Positions 1-4,759 of a DNA stretch of 9,497 nucleotides are shown one piece after another. Origin of the DNA: Dehalococcoidales bacterium (GTDB lineage: Bacteria > Chloroflexota > Dehalococcoidia > Dehalococcoidales > GCA-2688105); the NCBI GenBank assembly GCA_030640255.1, contig DAOWJS010000055.1:1-9497 (forward strand), given 5' to 3'. The stretch's first letter is position 1. Each line of letters opens with the position of its first letter. Below the pieces are notes generated by a model. The model did not search any database. It was not told the DNA's origin and saw only the letters and a program-made list of their open reading frames with translations. The translations under genes and the position numbers were made by a program.

Positions 1-696
1 ACCCTCAAGATTATGGGCGGTGACGCCGACATCGATAACTTCCTTAAGGCTACCCGCAGCAATCTTCAGGACCTGGAGGTGGCTGTCCTGGAGCTGAAGG
101 CGAAGGCTACTCAGCATAAGTTTGAGGATACCTTTATCTACGGCGACTCAGCGGTCAACGCCAAGCAGTTCGACGGCTTGAAAAAGCTGATTGATACTGC
201 TTCCGCCAGCGACCAGGTGATTGCTATGGCAGCCACCGGAGCTACCCTTACCCTGGCGAAGATTGATGAGCTTATCGACGCCATTAAGGGGGGTAAGCCC
301 GACCTTCTGCTTATGAGCCGAAGGTCAAGGCGTAAGATAAATGCTCTGGTCAGAGCCGCCGGTTCAGGCATGCTTGAGACCGATAGGGACAAGTGGGGTA
401 ACTTCATCCAGTTGTGGAATGGCATACCCATCGGGATTAACGACTGGATACTCGACACCCACACCCTGGTTGATAGTCTTGAGACGCTTACCACCGGTGC
501 AGCTAACTCCACTATCTACGCCTTTCAGATGGGCGAGGGAGCCCTTGTCGGCTTAACCGCACCCGGTCATATCACCGTTGAGCCTATCGGCTCTCTGGAG
601 ACTAAGGACGCCAGCCGAACTAGAATAAAGTGGTATGTCTCATTAGCTCTTTTCAGCGCTATCAAGGCAGCCGCTTTAATCGGCGTCCAGGACTAG
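1..696 (+). CDS. Major capsid protein, HK97-fold type (5'-truncated by window)
   Basis: The frame is open from the first base, so the gene starts upstream and only its C-terminal 231 residues are visible; the ATG at 13 is probably an internal methionine. The protein would form the phage head shell. Visible features are an early helical segment, then FIYGD (near residue 46) followed by the FDGL segment, a central DELIDAI...KPDLLLM stretch followed by an Arg-rich RRSRRK, a WNGIPI segment, and a beta-rich C-terminus ending GVQD. This order (helical arm, FINGD-like strand, 'PDLL(L)MN/SRR', 'W.GIPI..D') is what I recall from HK97-fold capsid proteins of the kind often called phage major capsid protein. 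The probable cement protein immediately downstream and the adaptor further on fit a head module. An encapsulin-type shell is less likely given the tail genes. The family is inferred from motif style, not from a search. Confidence 0.78.
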   Translation, partial: TLKIMGGDADIDNFLKATRSNLQDLEVAVLELKAKATQHKFEDTFIYGDSAVNAKQFDGLKKLIDTASASDQVIAMAATGATLTLAKIDELIDAIKGGKPDLLLMSRRSRRKINALVRAAGSGMLETDRDKWGNFIQLWNGIPIGINDWILDTHTLVDSLETLTTGAANSTIYAFQMGEGALVGLTAPGHITVEPIGSLETKDASRTRIKWYVSLALFSAIKAAALIGVQD

Positions 697-747
697 ACTA
701 GTCAAGAGTCAAGACTAGTGACTAAAGACTAGTGACTAAAGACTAAA
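691..747 (+). repeat. 7-bp-period GACTANN array at the capsid gene stop
   Basis: The units are GACTA (691), GACTAGT (696), two AGTCAAG units (700-713), then GACTAGT, GACTAAA, GACTAGT, GACTAAA, GACTAAA in perfect 7-bp register from 713 to 747. The SD AAGGAGG of the next gene (749-755) follows directly. The first unit is the last sense codon plus stop of the capsid gene (GAC TAG). Because 7 is not a multiple of 3, the array places stop codons in every frame. A related array lies at 3957-3990. Confidence 0.85.
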
Positions 748-764
748 TAAGGAGGTATGCGAAA

Positions 765-1178
765 ATGGCATTTGCAGATCCAGCGACAGGTAGAAAGATA
801 ATCGATGCTGGCCGAGGCACCGAGCCCGGAAGGGTTACGCTGGCTGAGGCTTGCAAGGTTGGTGACGTGCTCGGCTATGACTCAGGCTGGAAGCGAGCAC
901 TAGCCACCACCGGCACGGCAATTCAGGGACGAGTGGTTGCTCTGCAAGGCGGAGCGAGCGGTGATGTGATTCCCGTATCAGCCAACCCCGTTGTCGGCGG
1001 TTACACAGGCGCTACCCCAGGCAATTATGTCTATGTAGCCGAAGGCACGGACAACGGCAAGATCACCGAGACCGCACCCGACACCAGTGGCGACTGTGAT
1101 GTCATCATCGGGGTAGCTCTATCGGCTACCGAGGTGATGTTCTTCTTGAACAGCCGTGTCGACCATACCCACGCTTAA
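765..1178 (+). CDS. Probable capsid cement/decoration protein (DUF2190-like)
   Basis: A 137-residue protein directly after the capsid gene. The sequence reads as a small beta-barrel type: VTLAEACKVGDVLGYDSGWKRA, then a GRVVALQGGASGDVIPV strand pair, a GATPGNYVYVAEGTDNGKIT turn, and a terminal DVIIGVALSATEVMFFL strand. The order 'V..G.pVg.....G' followed by 'A.....aGd.v.V......v' followed by '.vG.aLs.t......' is typical of DUF2190 / capsid cement proteins, which bind the outside of the shell and stabilise it. The start is fixed by AAGGAGG at 749-755, nine bases before the ATG; another ATG at 757 is in the wrong frame. A GACTANN repeat array precedes it. A C-terminal HTHA tail has no obvious role. 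Function is inferred from position and strand pattern. Confidence 0.6.
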   Translation: MAFADPATGRKIIDAGRGTEPGRVTLAEACKVGDVLGYDSGWKRALATTGTAIQGRVVALQGGASGDVIPVSANPVVGGYTGATPGNYVYVAEGTDNGKITETAPDTSGDCDVIIGVALSATEVMFFLNSRVDHTHA

Positions 1179-1190
1179 AAGTAATCCCCA

Positions 1191-1219
1191 CCCCCTTCCC
1201 CTTGATAAGGGGAAGGGGG
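1191..1219. repeat. Perfect 13-bp inverted repeat (CCCCCTTCCCCTT / GAT / AAGGGGAAGGGGG)
   Basis: The arms are 1191-1203 and 1207-1219 with a 3-nt spacer. It fills most of the gap between two structural genes, ending nine bases before the SD AAGGAGG of the next gene. There is no T-run on either side, so it is not a convincing intrinsic terminator. The core CTTCCCCTT/AAGGGGAAG recurs at 4607-4633, and related AGGGGAAAAGGGGAAGGGG text lies at 7572-7590, so it belongs to an interspersed palindrome family. Confidence 0.8.
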
Positions 1220-1242
1220 CACAGGGGAAAAGGAGGTAAAAT

Positions 1243-1650
1243 ATGGCCAACGCACTATACGACCACGGTAGAGAGGGGTTCCTGGACGGGAGTATTGACT
1301 TTGATACCGATGACATACGCTGTATCTTGATTGATGCCGCCGACTACACCGTCGACCTGGCAGCTCACGATAACCTGGATGATATACCTGCAGCAGCCAG
1401 GGTGGCTGTCAGTGGCGCCCTTGCCAGCAAAACCGTTGATGCCGGTGTAGCCGATGCTGCCGATGTAACCTTTTCGTCGGTTACAGGTGACCAGTGTGAG
1501 GCAATCGTCATCTATAAGCACACTGGCGTAGAGTCAACTTCCCGTCTGATTGCCTATATTGACTCCGCTACCGGACTTCCAGTAACCCCCAACGGCGGAG
1601 ACATCACCGTTCAGTGGGATTCGGGAGCCTCGAAAATGTTTAAGCTATAA
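1243..1650 (+). CDS. Conserved small phage structural-region protein, function unknown
   Basis: A 135-residue protein with a strong SD (AAGGAGG ending seven bases before the ATG). It starts MANALYDHGREGFLDGSIDF, then DTDDIRCILIDAADYTVDL, DNLDDIP, RVAVSGALASKTVDAGVADAADVTFSSVTGDQCEAIVIYKHTG, RLIAYIDSATGLPVTPNGGDITVQWD and ends SGASKMFKL. I recognise this layout from small proteins found beside capsid genes in many phages, where no function is assigned; the strand-rich 'V.ls....v.v.W......if.L' ending suggests a compact beta-sandwich virion or head-associated protein. It lies between the cement protein and a fibre-like gene, consistent with a virion component. It has no signal peptide, membrane segment or catalytic motif. 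The gene call is firm; the role is not known. Confidence 0.8.
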   Translation: MANALYDHGREGFLDGSIDFDTDDIRCILIDAADYTVDLAAHDNLDDIPAAARVAVSGALASKTVDAGVADAADVTFSSVTGDQCEAIVIYKHTGVESTSRLIAYIDSATGLPVTPNGGDITVQWDSGASKMFKL

Positions 1651-1666
1651 GGCTTTCGTTGAGTAA

Positions 1667-1688
1667 GGAGGGGGGTTCGCCCCCCTCC
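1667..1688 (+). promoter_or_regulatory. GC hairpin with TTCG loop abutting a ribosome site
   Basis: GGAGGGGGG (1667-1675) pairs perfectly with CCCCCCTCC (1680-1688) around the loop TTCG. The next bases are the SD GGGAGG (1689-1694) of the gene starting at 1700. There is no T-run, so transcription would pass through. The left arm is itself SD-like (AAGGAGG), so the stem hides one ribosome site and leaves the next one exposed. It could act as an mRNA stabiliser or processing signal between the head genes and the fibre genes; that role is inferred. Confidence 0.55.
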
Positions 1689-1699
1689 GGGAGGAAATA

Positions 1700-2206
1700 A
1701 TGGCTAATGAGCTAAAGCACAAAGACATAGGCTCTGAGCTAACTAAAGCCGAGTTTGAGGATGTTACTCTGCACCAACTCGACCTTCAAGCCATTGGCGA
1801 CCTTATAAAGGCTACCTCAGCCACTCAGTTAAGCAGATTGCCCATTGGCTCTAATGACCAGGTTTTGACAGTAGTGTCAGGTGTGCCTGCCTGGGCTACT
1901 CCTTCTGGTGGAACGAAGATAGCTAGTGGCACTTACACTGGCAATGGCTCTGGTGATAGAGCCATAGCACACGGATTAGGTGTAGTCCCAAAAGCAGTAT
2001 TTATTTACGGTTACTATAGCACTATTACCCAACAGGGATGGTTTCGCATAATCAAAGGCACTCATATTACCTTTGCGCCACCAACTGGAGGTGCTTTGGT
2101 AGGCACTGTGGTAACTGTTTGGACTGCTACCAACTTCTATGTGGGTGGTGGTAGCAACACGGCTAATGGCATAACAGAACTTTATTGCTGGGTAGCTATA
2201 GGATAG
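1700..2206 (+). CDS. Tail-fibre-like virion protein
   Basis: 168 residues, SD GGGAGG six bases before the ATG. The N-terminus (HKDIGSELTKAEFEDVTLH) is followed by LIKATSATQLSRLPIGSNDQ and VLTVVSGVPAWA (residues 36-66). The 'A(T/S)..rLPIGs.gQVLt...G.PaWa' block is a recurrent element of phage tail fibres and host-contact proteins. The remainder (residues 70-168) is Gly/Thr-rich and strand-forming: GTYTGNGSGDRAIAHGLGVVPKAVFIYGYYS ... GITELYCWVAIG, a pattern seen in small beta-sandwich fibre tips. It probably contributes to adsorption, but its position between head and adaptor genes is unusual for a fibre. The gene uses more A/T-ending codons than its left neighbours, consistent with separate acquisition. 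Homology to fibres is motif-based. Confidence 0.6.
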   Translation: MANELKHKDIGSELTKAEFEDVTLHQLDLQAIGDLIKATSATQLSRLPIGSNDQVLTVVSGVPAWATPSGGTKIASGTYTGNGSGDRAIAHGLGVVPKAVFIYGYYSTITQQGWFRIIKGTHITFAPPTGGALVGTVVTVWTATNFYVGGGSNTANGITELYCWVAIG

Positions 2207-2216
2207 GGGGGGAATT

Positions 2217-2444
2217 ATGAGATATTGGAAACGAACTAATCCAGATGGCTCAACCTGGACAGTTGAAAGCTACTCTCATAGTCTTGATGTTGAAGGGGCT
2301 ATAGAGATTACAGAGCAAGAGTTTAACGACTTTATAGCTTCTCTACCCACCCCGGAGCCAGAACCGGTGAGGGATTTAGCCTCTGAAATGGATGAGCTGA
2401 AGTTAAGGATTGAGACACTAGAAAAGAAGCAGACTGCACCATAG
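2217..2444 (+). CDS. Small 75-residue protein with C-terminal coiled coil, unknown
   Basis: The start has a G-run (2206-2212) as its only SD-like sequence, shared with the preceding stop codon. The protein begins MRYWKRTNPDGSTWTVESYSH, a Trp/Tyr-rich beta-hairpin-like segment, and continues with EITEQEFNDFIASL, a Pro-Glu linker (PTPEPEPV) and a heptad-patterned tail (MDELKLRIETLEKK). Small proteins of this build commonly follow tail-fibre genes as assembly or attachment factors, but I do not recognise a family. It sits 10 bp after the fibre-like gene and 13 bp before the repeat protein, so co-translation with both is likely. Overlapping reading frames on the other strand have no comparable start signals. 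Confidence 0.6.
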   Translation: MRYWKRTNPDGSTWTVESYSHSLDVEGAIEITEQEFNDFIASLPTPEPEPVRDLASEMDELKLRIETLEKKQTAP

Positions 2445-2457
2445 GGAGTTAAATTAA

Positions 2458-3309
2458 ATGGGTTTTCCTTACACATTTCCGTTTGGCTTTGACTCATTTA
2501 TCGGTCCATCGGCTATAACCTCAGCCGAAGCCTTTGGCACGGCTAAACTGAACCTCAAGCTAGAGCCATCAGCTATAGCCAGCCTGGAAGCCTTTGGCAG
2601 TCCAGTTGTTGCCGGCCCGATAATAGTTACCAGCATAGCCTCAGCCGAAGCCTTTGGTATTGCAACTGTCTTAAGAAATCTACAATATCTAAACCCATCC
2701 AGTATCGCATCAGCCGAAGCCTTTGGGACACCCAGGCTCGGTTTATATCTTATACCATCAGCTATCGCCAGTGGTGAAGCCTTCGGGACACCCAAGCTAA
2801 ATCTCTTTATCACGCCGACTGGCATAGCATCCGGTGAGCTATTCGGTACCCCCCAACTGAACCTTACTATCACCCCCACAGGTATCGTTACCGGTGAGGC
2901 GTTTGGTGCTTTAACTGTCATCCCTGGCGAAATAATCATTTTACCATCGGCTATAGCTAGTGCCGAAGCCTTTGGCATGCCAAAACTTGGTTTATATCTT
3001 CTGCCGTCAGGCATCGCCAGCCTTGAGGCTTTTGGTTCACCACAGCTAAACTTAACGCTCTTTATCACAGGTATTGCCTCGGCCGAAGCCTTTGGCACGG
3101 CTAAACTTCTGTTATATCTTCTCCCGTCCAGTATCGCCAGTGCAGAAGCCTTTGGCACCCCCCAAATCTTGTGGCAACTGTTTTTACTACCATCGTCTAT
3201 AGCTTCCGCAGAGCTCTTTGGTACCCCCCTACTTTTCGTTGTTCTATCCAGTGGGGACGGCATGAAGCTGCGTACCGATAAAGGTCAAGCATCTATCTTC
3301 CACGAATGA
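2458..3309 (+). CDS. Repeat protein with twelve IASAEAFG units, probable virion surface or fibre component
   Basis: 283 residues; SD GGGAG at 2444-2448. A short aromatic head (MGFPYTFPFGFDSFIG) is followed by twelve units of about 20 residues (residues 17-262) with consensus P-(S/T)-(A/G/S)-IAS-(A/G/L)-E-(A/L)-FGTPxLxLxLxx. Conserved positions are the Ile-Ala-Ser, the Glu and the Phe-Gly, with alternating hydrophobic residues at the end of each unit. Units 2, 3, 7 and 11 are 1-3 residues longer or shorter. The tail (SGDGMKLRTDKGQASIFHE) is non-repetitive and charged. Such regular strand-turn units suggest a beta-solenoid or strand-stacking fibre shaft. There is no signal peptide or membrane helix. 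I know similar IASAEAFG repeats only from unannotated phage proteins; the function is not established. The stop overlaps a tiny ORF in the leader of the next gene (ATGA). Confidence 0.7.
   Translation: MGFPYTFPFGFDSFIGPSAITSAEAFGTAKLNLKLEPSAIASLEAFGSPVVAGPIIVTSIASAEAFGIATVLRNLQYLNPSSIASAEAFGTPRLGLYLIPSAIASGEAFGTPKLNLFITPTGIASGELFGTPQLNLTITPTGIVTGEAFGALTVIPGEIIILPSAIASAEAFGMPKLGLYLLPSGIASLEAFGSPQLNLTLFITGIASAEAFGTAKLLLYLLPSSIASAEAFGTPQILWQLFLLPSSIASAELFGTPLLFVVLSSGDGMKLRTDKGQASIFHE
2506..3243 (+). repeat. Twelve-unit in-frame tandem repeat (about 60 bp per unit)
   Basis: The DNA repeat underlies the protein repeat of the 2458-3309 gene. The best conserved DNA core is TCAGCCGAAGCCTTTGG and close variants. 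Third positions vary freely between units, so the repeat is maintained at protein level and is not a recent DNA slippage product. The opposite strand is open over most of this stretch, as expected from a repeat lacking stops in one register. Confidence 0.85.
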
Positions 3310-3335
3310 GTCCCGTTAGATATCCAGCTAGCTGA
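3306..3335 (+). CDS. Candidate leader mini-ORF (9 codons, M-S-P-V-R-Y-P-A-S)
   Basis: The ATG overlaps the stop of the preceding repeat-protein gene (ATGA), an arrangement that favours re-initiation. Codons 3-6 lie over the first arm (3312-3322) of the leader stem. The matching leader at 4693 also encodes M-x-P-V-R from the same repeat text. It could be chance conservation of the DNA element; there is no independent evidence of translation. Confidence 0.3.
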   Translation: MSPVRYPAS

Positions 3336-3374
3336 AATTTCTAACGGGGGAGAAAGGAGGTATCTAACGGGATG
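3311..3374 (+). promoter_or_regulatory. Candidate two-state translational leader, copy A
   Basis: Arm a, CCCGTTAGATA (3312-3322), has two possible partners. The first, TCTAACGGG (3340-3348), forms a 9-bp stem with a small palindrome (CAGCTAGCTG, 3325-3334) inside, leaving the SD AAAGGAGG (3353-3360) free. The second, TATCTAACGGG (3361-3371), is a perfect 11-bp complement lying exactly between SD and ATG; pairing would close the SD in a 38-nt loop and bury the start. The SD-ATG gap of 11 nt is longer than usual and is made up wholly of this arm. A homologous leader precedes the gene at 4757. Base pairing is read directly from the sequence; switching and any ligand are inference. Confidence 0.6.
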
Positions 3375-3962
3375 AACCTAACTGATATGATTACCCTGGT
3401 CAGGAGAGACCTTAGAGACGAAAGTAGCCCTTACCAGTGGTCGGATGATGAGCTTACCAGGCATATCAACCGAGCTCTAAAGCAGCTATCGGAACGGGTG
3501 CCCTTGCCAGCAAAGGCTACCCTTGCCACCACCGACGGCTCCAGGGAGGTTAGCCTAACACCGCTTAGTAATCGTGTTATGGTGCAGGCGGTTGAATACC
3601 CCATTGACTATACCCCTCAGAAATTTCAGCGCTTTGCTCTATGGGGGGACACCCTGGTTATAATAAGTGGCAATGAGCCCGACGGCTCTAACTGCTATAT
3701 TTACTACGGCAAGCTCCATACCCTTGACGCCGACACTTCTACCATACCCCCCAGGTATGAGGACCTGATAGCCACCGGTGCCTGTGGCTACGCCGCGATA
3801 AGCTATGCCGCCTACTCCGTCAATAAGGTTAGCGTCGGTGGAACTGTGACCCCCAGGGAATACCGCCTTTGGGGTAACGAGAGGCTCAAGGTATTTACCG
3901 ACGCACTCAAACGGCTAGGCAGGAGACAGAGGATTAGAACAAGCCAACTCTACAATGACTAA
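3372..3962 (+). CDS. Probable head-tail adaptor (SU10-adaptor/gp6-like)
   Basis: 196 residues. It starts MNLTDMITLVRRDLRDE, continues with WSDDELTRHINRALKQLSERVP (residues 22-44), a central beta-rich part (REVSLTPLSNRVMVQAVEYP, FALWGDTLVIISG, CYIYYGKLH), then IPPRYEDLIATGACGYAAISYAAYSVN and a basic C-terminal helix (LKVFTDALKRLGRRQRIRTS). The 'D...W.D.eL...iN.A...l' N-terminal helices and the 'p.ryedli..ga...a' helix are the pattern of phage adaptor proteins that sit under the portal and receive the tail. Translation is preceded by leader copy A, so its expression may be tuned separately from the capsid. It ends in LYND with a GACTANN array beginning at the stop. The family call is by motif memory; a neck protein of another type is the main alternative. 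Confidence 0.6.
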   Translation: MNLTDMITLVRRDLRDESSPYQWSDDELTRHINRALKQLSERVPLPAKATLATTDGSREVSLTPLSNRVMVQAVEYPIDYTPQKFQRFALWGDTLVIISGNEPDGSNCYIYYGKLHTLDADTSTIPPRYEDLIATGACGYAAISYAAYSVNKVSVGGTVTPREYRLWGNERLKVFTDALKRLGRRQRIRTSQLYND

Positions 3963-3990
3963 CGACTAGTGACTATTGACTAATGACTAG
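3957..3990 (+). repeat. 7-bp-period GACTANN array at the adaptor gene stop
   Basis: Five units in exact 7-bp register: GACTAAC, GACTAGT, GACTATT, GACTAAT, GACTAG. As in the array at 691-747, the first unit is the terminal Asp codon plus stop (GAC TAA), and the array ends just before an SD (AAGGAGG, 3994-4000). Confidence 0.85.
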
Positions 3991-4005
3991 ATGAAGGAGG
4001 TTGAA

Positions 4006-4344
4006 ATGACAGACAGCAAAATAGAGGAAGGATTACCCCCCACCAAAGAAGGCTTACCCTGGCAGGCGTTCGCTATCGTCGGTGACCCCGACGACCCGGA
4101 GACATGGAAGCTGCCACACCACACCAAAGCCATCTACCGAGCCTTGAACTATAAGCTAGGCATTGAAAAGACGGTTGATTGGGACAGTATGCCGGCAGCC
4201 GTTGCCTCACTTTCCCCAGGGGGGTATAGAGGCGAGAGAGTCCAGTCACCACCCGAGGACATCTTGAAGGCAGCTAAACACCTGGCTACCCACTACTTCA
4301 AAGCTGAAAAGCCTTTGCCCGATACCCTGGCGGTGATGGCGTAG
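4006..4344 (+). CDS. Conserved-looking 112-residue phage protein, function unknown
   Basis: The ATG at 4006 is chosen because AAGGAGG (3994-4000) lies five bases before it; an in-frame ATG at 3991 would start upstream of this SD and translate it. Sequence: acidic N-terminus, WQAFAIVGDPDDPETWKLPHHT (residues 19-40), AIYRALNYKLG, a central MPAAVASLSPGGYRG, and ILKAAKHLATHYFKAEKPLPD. The 'GDpddPsTWKLPhh' followed by 'al..a...l...GG.rG' and '...a..hL..HY...e...P' order recalls a domain found in phage proteins, often attached to or near capsid-maturation proteases, that lacks an assigned role. There are no catalytic protease residues here. It closes the adaptor gene pair and is followed by 412 bp of non-coding repeats. 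Confidence 0.65.
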   Translation: MTDSKIEEGLPPTKEGLPWQAFAIVGDPDDPETWKLPHHTKAIYRALNYKLGIEKTVDWDSMPAAVASLSPGGYRGERVQSPPEDILKAAKHLATHYFKAEKPLPDTLAVMA

Positions 4345-4349
4345 GAAAG

Positions 4350-4415
4350 GAGATTGCCACGCCTTCGGCTCGACCCGTTAGATAGTAAACATCTAACGGG
4401 GCTCGCAATGACAGG
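4350..4415. repeat. Interspersed REP-like element, interrupted copy
   Basis: The outer ends are GAGATTGCCACGC (4350-4362) and GCTCGCAATGACAGG (4401-4415). The same two ends occur at 7536-7548 and 7560-7574 around an unrelated 11-nt centre. In this copy the centre is enlarged by a nested palindrome. Elements with GATTGCC...CGCAATGAC ends are, as I recall, common multi-copy intergenic palindromes in several environmental bacterial lineages. Confidence 0.75.
4373..4400. repeat. Nested CCCGTTAGAT palindrome (third copy of the leader arm)
   Basis: CCCGTTAGAT (4374-4383) and ATCTAACGGG (4391-4400) form a perfect 10-bp stem with loop AGTAAAC. The 28-bp unit is flanked by GCTCG on both sides (4368-4372 and 4401-4405). 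Removing the unit plus one GCTCG restores an uninterrupted outer element, which looks like an insertion with a 5-bp target duplication. It carries no SD or ATG, unlike the two leader copies. Confidence 0.7.
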
Positions 4416-4458
4416 AGAAAAGAGGCTTGAAGTGACAGGGGGGTGAGGTAAAAGATTT

Positions 4459-4482
4459 AGAGATTGTTTAGCAGTCTCTTTC
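4459..4482 (+). terminator. Weak terminator-like hairpin
   Basis: AGAGATTG (4459-4466) pairs with CAGTCTCT (4472-4479) with one G-T pair, loop TTTAG, followed by TTTC. It lies 114 bp after the 4006-4344 gene. The T-run is short, so termination efficiency is doubtful. Confidence 0.3.
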
Positions 4483-4517
4483 TTCCCACCTACCCGCCCT
4501 ATGGGGGTATCTGAGGG
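4479..4517. repeat. TTTCTTCCCACC interspersed element, copy 1
   Basis: Aligns without gaps to 7401-7439: the first 12 bases are identical, and by eye about 31 of 39 match overall, including TATCTG(A/G)GGG at the end. In both clusters a GGGGCGAAGCCCC-type hairpin follows. Confidence 0.6.
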
Positions 4518-4576
4518 TTACGTCCCATCTTTACCAGATTTTCCCTGTGGTTTAGGGGTGGTTTTAGGGGGGGTCT

Positions 4577-4597
4577 AAGAGGGGCGAAGCCCCTCTT
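4577..4597. repeat. 9-bp GC hairpin, AAGAGGGGC-GAA-GCCCCTCTT
   Basis: Arms 4577-4585 and 4589-4597, 3-nt loop. On the plus strand it runs into TTTAAAAAA, giving only a short T-run; on the minus strand it follows TTTTTTAAA. It could be a weak terminator but is more likely part of the repeat cluster, since a sister hairpin with the same GAA loop lies at 7432-7452. Confidence 0.55.
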
Positions 4598-4606
4598 TAA
4601 AAAATA

Positions 4607-4633
4607 CTTCCCCTTCCTCTTACCAAGGGGAAG
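4607..4633. repeat. CTTCCCCTT/AAGGGGAAG inverted repeat
   Basis: Arms 4607-4615 and 4625-4633 around a 9-nt loop. Shares its core arms with the 13-bp palindrome at 1191-1219. Confidence 0.65.
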
Positions 4634-4692
4634 GGGATGGGGATACAGGGGATAGGGTTACCTAATAAAAAACCTAAGGGGGTGAGGTAGAT

Positions 4693-4710
4693 ATGAATCC
4701 CGTTAGATAG
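4693..4710 (+). CDS. Candidate leader mini-ORF (5 codons, M-N-P-V-R)
   Basis: ATG AAT CCC GTT AGA TAG. It is preceded at five bases by GGTGAGG (4681-4687), a passable SD. The ORF covers arm a of leader copy B, so a ribosome on it would block the start-burying stem. The counterpart in copy A begins M-S-P-V-R. No evidence of translation beyond this parallel. Confidence 0.3.
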   Translation: MNPVR

Positions 4711-4759
4711 CTAGTTATGAAATTTCTAGCGGGATAGAAAGGAGGTATCTAACGGGATG
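4697..4759 (+). promoter_or_regulatory. Candidate two-state translational leader, copy B
   Basis: Arm a (CCCGTTAGATA, 4699-4709) is perfectly complementary to TATCTAACGGG (4746-4756), which again fills the SD-ATG gap; adding AT on the left extends the stem to 13 bp and takes in the first two bases of the ATG. The competing partner CTAGCGGG (4726-4733) pairs with CCCGTTAG with one G-T pair, where copy A has a normal pair. The SD AAAGGAGG (4738-4745) lies between the two partners. The 29 bases 4736-4764, from before the SD into the third codon, are identical to 3351-3379 of copy A. Structure is read from sequence; regulation is inferred. Confidence 0.6.

Larger units (their letters stand above)
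4345..4756. other. Repeat-rich intergenic region
   Basis: No coding frame with a start signal is visible. In order it holds an interspersed REP-like element with a nested palindrome (4350-4415), a GGGGGTGAGGTA 12-mer (4439-4450, repeated at 4678-4689), a terminator-like hairpin (4459-4481), a TTTCTTCCCACC element (4479-4517), a GC hairpin (4577-4597), a pyrimidine/purine inverted repeat (4607-4633) and leader copy B (4693-4759). I see no convincing sigma70 promoter. The 4350-4640 part resembles the other intergenic cluster at 7401-7590. Confidence 0.7.

Noticed and set aside
1344..1400. Similarity of AHDNLDDIP in the 135-residue protein to AHDTLDDIP in the hub protein
   Set aside because: Too short, with different flanks; the hub segment belongs to its own 47-residue repeat, so chance is the simpler explanation.
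2506..3243. Diversity-generating retroelement target or CRISPR-like array
   Set aside because: Units are contiguous coding repeats without spacers; there is no reverse transcriptase, template repeat or adenine-biased variation in the window.
2469..3263. Long open frame on the minus strand opposite the IASAEAFG repeat gene
   Set aside because: It exists because the repeat unit lacks stops in that register; there is no ribosome site, and codon variation fits the plus-strand protein.
3991..4005. Upstream in-frame ATG for the 112-residue protein
   Set aside because: It would translate the SD AAGGAGG (3994-4000), which is correctly spaced for the ATG at 4006.
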